Positions 32,755-34,874 of a DNA stretch of 34,874 bases are shown piece by piece (the stretch's first letter is position 1; the number at the start of each line of letters is the position of its first letter). The translations under genes and the position numbers were made by a program. The DNA comes from Paenibacillus cisolokensis (GTDB taxonomy: Bacteria; Bacillota; Bacilli; Paenibacillales; Paenibacillaceae): positions 1 through 34,874 of the forward strand of contig NZ_BOVJ01000158.1 of the NCBI RefSeq assembly GCF_018403665.1. The letters run 5' to 3'. Below the pieces are notes generated by a model, which made no database searches, had not been told where the DNA came from, and saw only the letters and a program-made list of their open reading frames with translations.

Positions 32755-33321
32755 TCAGGTCATGCTGCCCGACTTTTCCGGTTCCCGCGAAGCCTCGTCC
32801 GTGAATTCGAAGTTGATGCTGTAACCGATAAACAGTCCCCACAGCACAAACACGCACAGCTCCGAAAGCAGCGTCGTCCAGCCGAGCTTGAACGGCGGCG
32901 GTATCGTCCCGGTTGCCGGACCGACAGCCCAAAACAGGATGGCCCACCACAACGCCCCGTAACCGAGTCCCGGCAGCGGCCCGCGCAATCGCCGAAACAG
33001 CAGCACGTATAGATATGCCGCCGCGATGGAAAACACCATGAAGCAGACGATCCCGACGAGATGCCCTTGCCATTTCACTAAAAAGGCGTGAAGGAAGAAC
33101 GGTTCGGCCAGAAAGCCCGGCAGCTTGGTGAACTGAAACGTATAAAGCAGCCACCGCACGGCGCCCCAGATCAGTCCGGCAAACGACCCGATCAGCAATC
33201 CGAATAGCCACGGATTCGTATGATGCCCCTGCTGCGCGTCCGACGCTTTCGCCCCCGCAGCCGGCCGGTCCTCTTTCGTTTCGGGCGCGGATTGCGCGCC
33301 TTGATGTCCGCCTTCGTTCAT
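32755..33321 (-). CDS. yqhR: YqhR family membrane protein
   Basis: The 188-aa membrane protein has a hydrophilic, disordered N-terminus (about 1-35), four transmembrane helices (about 40-58, 82-105, 118-135, 148-168) and an acidic tail. Family sequence such as NPWLFGLLIGSFAGLIWGA and its position between aroQ and yqhQ identify YqhR. The ATG at 33321 lies 10 bases after AGGAGG; the ATG at 33330 is inside that site. It is divergent from yqhQ across about 220 bp. Function is unknown; Bacillus orthologs are linked to sporulation only by context. Confidence 0.88.
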   Translation of the reverse strand: MNEGGHQGAQSAPETKEDRPAAGAKASDAQQGHHTNPWLFGLLIGSFAGLIWGAVRWLLYTFQFTKLPGFLAEPFFLHAFLVKWQGHLVGIVCFMVFSIAAAYLYVLLFRRLRGPLPGLGYGALWWAILFWAVGPATGTIPPPFKLGWTTLLSELCVFVLWGLFIGYSINFEFTDEASREPEKSGSMT

Positions 33322-33456
33322 CGTTCGCATTCCTCCTCGCTGATGCGCGCTTGTGTTCGATCTTTGCGCTTGTTTTTTCTAGTATGCGATAAACCGCATT
33401 TTCGTAAACCGGATGGCAGAAGGCGAATAAAGCGATCCGTGAAGTCCGCCCGACCG

Positions 33457-33486
33457 TTGGCATTTCGCCGCCCAATCAAGTACAAT
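33457..33486 (+). promoter_or_regulatory. Sigma-A promoter of yqhQ
   Basis: TTGGCA (33457-33462), an 18-bp spacer and TACAAT (33481-33486), about 55 bp before the TTG start. The rest of the divergent yqhR-yqhQ gap (33322-33543) shows CATACTA on the minus strand, a sigma-F/G-like -10, but no further clear element. Confidence 0.55.
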
Positions 33487-33543
33487 AGAATAGCATTCAT
33501 AAAATCTGTCGACGTTCAACGGTACAAGGATGGTGACAAACAC

Positions 33544-34504
33544 TTGCCGCAAGACCCGCAACCGATCTACGGCGGACAAGCTGTAATAGAAGGCGTCATG
33601 TTCGCCGGCAAGCACGTCAACGTAACGGCTGTCCGCCGGAAAAATGACGAAATCGTCTTTTACGAAGTCCCCCGAACCACCAAGCCCTGGGTGCAGAAGC
33701 TGAAGAAAATTCCGATATTGCGCGGCATCGTGGCCATTTTGGAGTCCAGCGCCAAAGGCTCGCAGCATCTGAATTTTCGATGGAAGCGTACGCAGAGGAC
33801 GAATATGCCGAAGAAGAAAGCAAGGAAGGACGCGCGGCTTCGAAACAGGAAAGCAAATCCGGCTGGAGCCTCAGCATGATCGTCGGCGTCGCCGTTGCCG
33901 GCGTCCTCTCGTTCATTTTCGGCAAGCTCGTCTTCACCGTCGTCCCCGCGGCGATCGAAGAGCTGCTGTTCGGCAAAAGGTTCGAAACATTATTGTGCAC
34001 AATTTGCTGGAAGGCACGATCAAAATCGTCTTTTTGCTCGTTTATTTGTATATCATATCGATGACGCCGATTATCAAGCGGCTGTTCCAGTATCACGGCG
34101 CGGAGCATAAAGTGATCAGCGCGTATGAGGCCGGCGCCGAATTGACCGTGGACAACGTGCAGCGTTTCAGCCGGCTTCATTACCGCTGCGGCAGCAGTTT
34201 TCTCGTCTTCACGGTGCTGGTAGGCGTAATCGTCTACTCCTTTTTCGAATGGGAAAACATGTGGCAGCGTATTTATTTGAGAATTCTGCTGCTGCCGCTC
34301 GTCATCGGGCTGTCTTACGAGGTGCTGCGGTTTACCAATTCCCTGCGCGATGTGCCCGTGCTGCGCTACCTCGGATATCCCGGGCTGTGGCTGCAAAAAC
34401 TGACGACGAAGGAGCCGAACGACGACCAGGTTAAAGTATCGATCGCTTCGTTCAAACGGATGCTGGAGCTTGACAGTCAGACGTCCCCGCACGTAAAGGC
34501 ATAA
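33544..34504 (+). CDS. yqhQ: YqhQ, DUF1385 membrane protein (two frameshifts)
   Basis: Membrane protein of the DUF1385/YqhQ family, function unknown. The N-terminal signature PIYGGQAVIEGVMFAGKH is followed by four or five membrane helices (for example SMIVGVAVAGVLSFIFG and IVFLLVYLYIISMTPIIK) and the conserved YHGAEHKVISAYEAG. Two runs are one base short: T4 at 33774-33777 (five gives ..HLNFSMEAYAEDE) and A4 at 33975-33978 (five gives ..LFGKKVRNIIVHN). Repaired length is about 320 aa, normal for the family. The start is taken as the TTG at 33544 after GGTGA, because ATG 33530 and GTG 33533 are out of frame. A small membrane-protein gene follows 51 bp downstream. Confidence 0.9.
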
Positions 34505-34555
34505 CTTGCAAGAAGAGCTGCGGATCGCAGCCGGACGAAAGGGTGGAATGAGAGA

Positions 34556-34857
34556 ATGCGCCGAAGAATGGAACCGTGGTTTGTCGTGCTGCTTGTGCTC
34601 ATTGCGCTTGGCCTAGGCTATATGCTGGTCTTAAACCCGGGACGGATGCTGATACCCGTTGTGGTGCTCGGCGCTATTTTTCTGCTGTACAAATTTCCGC
34701 CTTCCGGGTTCCGAAAGCGGGATCACCGCAAATACGCCGCGGCGGCGAGAAGACGCGTCCCCCGGCCAGGCCGGCAAAGGCGCGCGAGCGCAAGCCGATA
34801 CCGTTCAAAGTGATCGAGGGCGGCAAAGACGACGACGATCTGCCCAAATACCACTGA
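34556..34857 (+). CDS. Small membrane protein downstream of yqhQ (one frameshift)
   Basis: Unrecognised small protein of about 100 aa with two hydrophobic helices (about 8-25, FVVLLVLIALGLGYMLV, and 31-45, MLIPVVVLGAIFLLY) and a basic C-terminal tail. The frame from the ATG at 34556 ends in an unlikely Arg-rich stretch, while the next frame gives a natural ending, RKPIPFKVIEGGKDDDDLPKYH (quoted in part: FKVIEGGKDDDDLPKYH). The two join if the C5 run at 34759-34763 had six C. GGGTGG lies about nine bases before the ATG. It probably shares a transcript with yqhQ. The last 17 bases of the window hold nothing recognisable. Confidence 0.75.
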
Positions 34858-34874
34858 CCTGCGATCGAGCGCAA

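Noticed and set aside
1..34874. CRISPR arrays, tRNA or rRNA genes, insertion sequences
   Set aside because: No regularly spaced repeats, cloverleaf-like sequence, rRNA segments or transposase-like proteins were recognised.

Overview
This window is chromosomal DNA of an endospore-forming, moderately GC-rich Firmicute, most likely Paenibacillaceae (Paenibacillus, Cohnella or Thermobacillus-like). The evidence is conserved gene order: read on the minus strand it runs aroQ-papA-efp, then spoIIIAA-AH, accB-accC-asp23-amaP, nusB-folD-xseA-xseB-ispA-dxs-tlyA, argR-recN-spoIVB-spo0A. This is the classic sporulation and housekeeping block of Bacillales. Almost everything is on the minus strand. The exceptions are comA-comB-yeaL-like (about 24.9-27.1 kb) and yqhQ plus a small membrane-protein gene at the right end.

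Layout: (1) 1-2860 is a visibly A+T-richer accessory segment ending next to the 3' end of spo0A. It holds a tyrosine recombinase, a 67-aa helical protein, an XRE-type regulator with two 19-bp palindromic operators over its own promoter, and two small unknown proteins, one with paired CxxC motifs. (2) 2864-7530 carries spo0A (sigma-H promoter and 0A boxes), spoIVB, recN and argR. (3) 7551-15073 carries an unknown membrane-anchored protein and the tlyA-dxs-ispA-xseB-xseA-folD-nusB group, with 4- to 20-bp overlaps that suggest translational coupling. (4) 15233-18567 carries the Asp23/AmaP/DUF2273 envelope-stress genes downstream of accBC. (5) 18806-24719 carries the complete spoIIIA operon (AA to AH) and yqhV, with a sigma-E-like promoter. 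(6) 24880-27067 carries, divergently, phosphosulfolactate synthase and phosphatase (comA, comB), the route to sulfolactate, a known spore solute in Bacillus, followed by a UPF0756 membrane protein. (7) 27190-30366 carries aspartate kinase and a yhgD-yhgE-like TetR/exporter pair. (8) 30496-34857 carries efp, papA, aroQ and yqhR, then divergently yqhQ and a small membrane protein.

Together the core genes cover the sporulation decision (Spo0A), the SpoIIIA-SpoIIQ feeding channel, the SpoIVB checkpoint protease, and fatty-acid, isoprenoid, folate, lysine and shikimate metabolism.

A striking property of this sequence is ten apparent one-base deletions in otherwise conserved genes: recN, the accC start, comA (two), the yhgE-like gene, efp (two), yqhQ (two) and the last gene. 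Nearly all shorten a mononucleotide run, which points to sequencing or assembly undercalls rather than gene decay. Those genes are annotated as single, probably intact CDSs with the breaks described. No RNA genes, CRISPR arrays or insertion sequences were recognised. No wholly new system could be proven. The best candidates for follow-up are the spo0A-adjacent element with its autoregulated XRE switch, and the comAB module beside spoIIIA.
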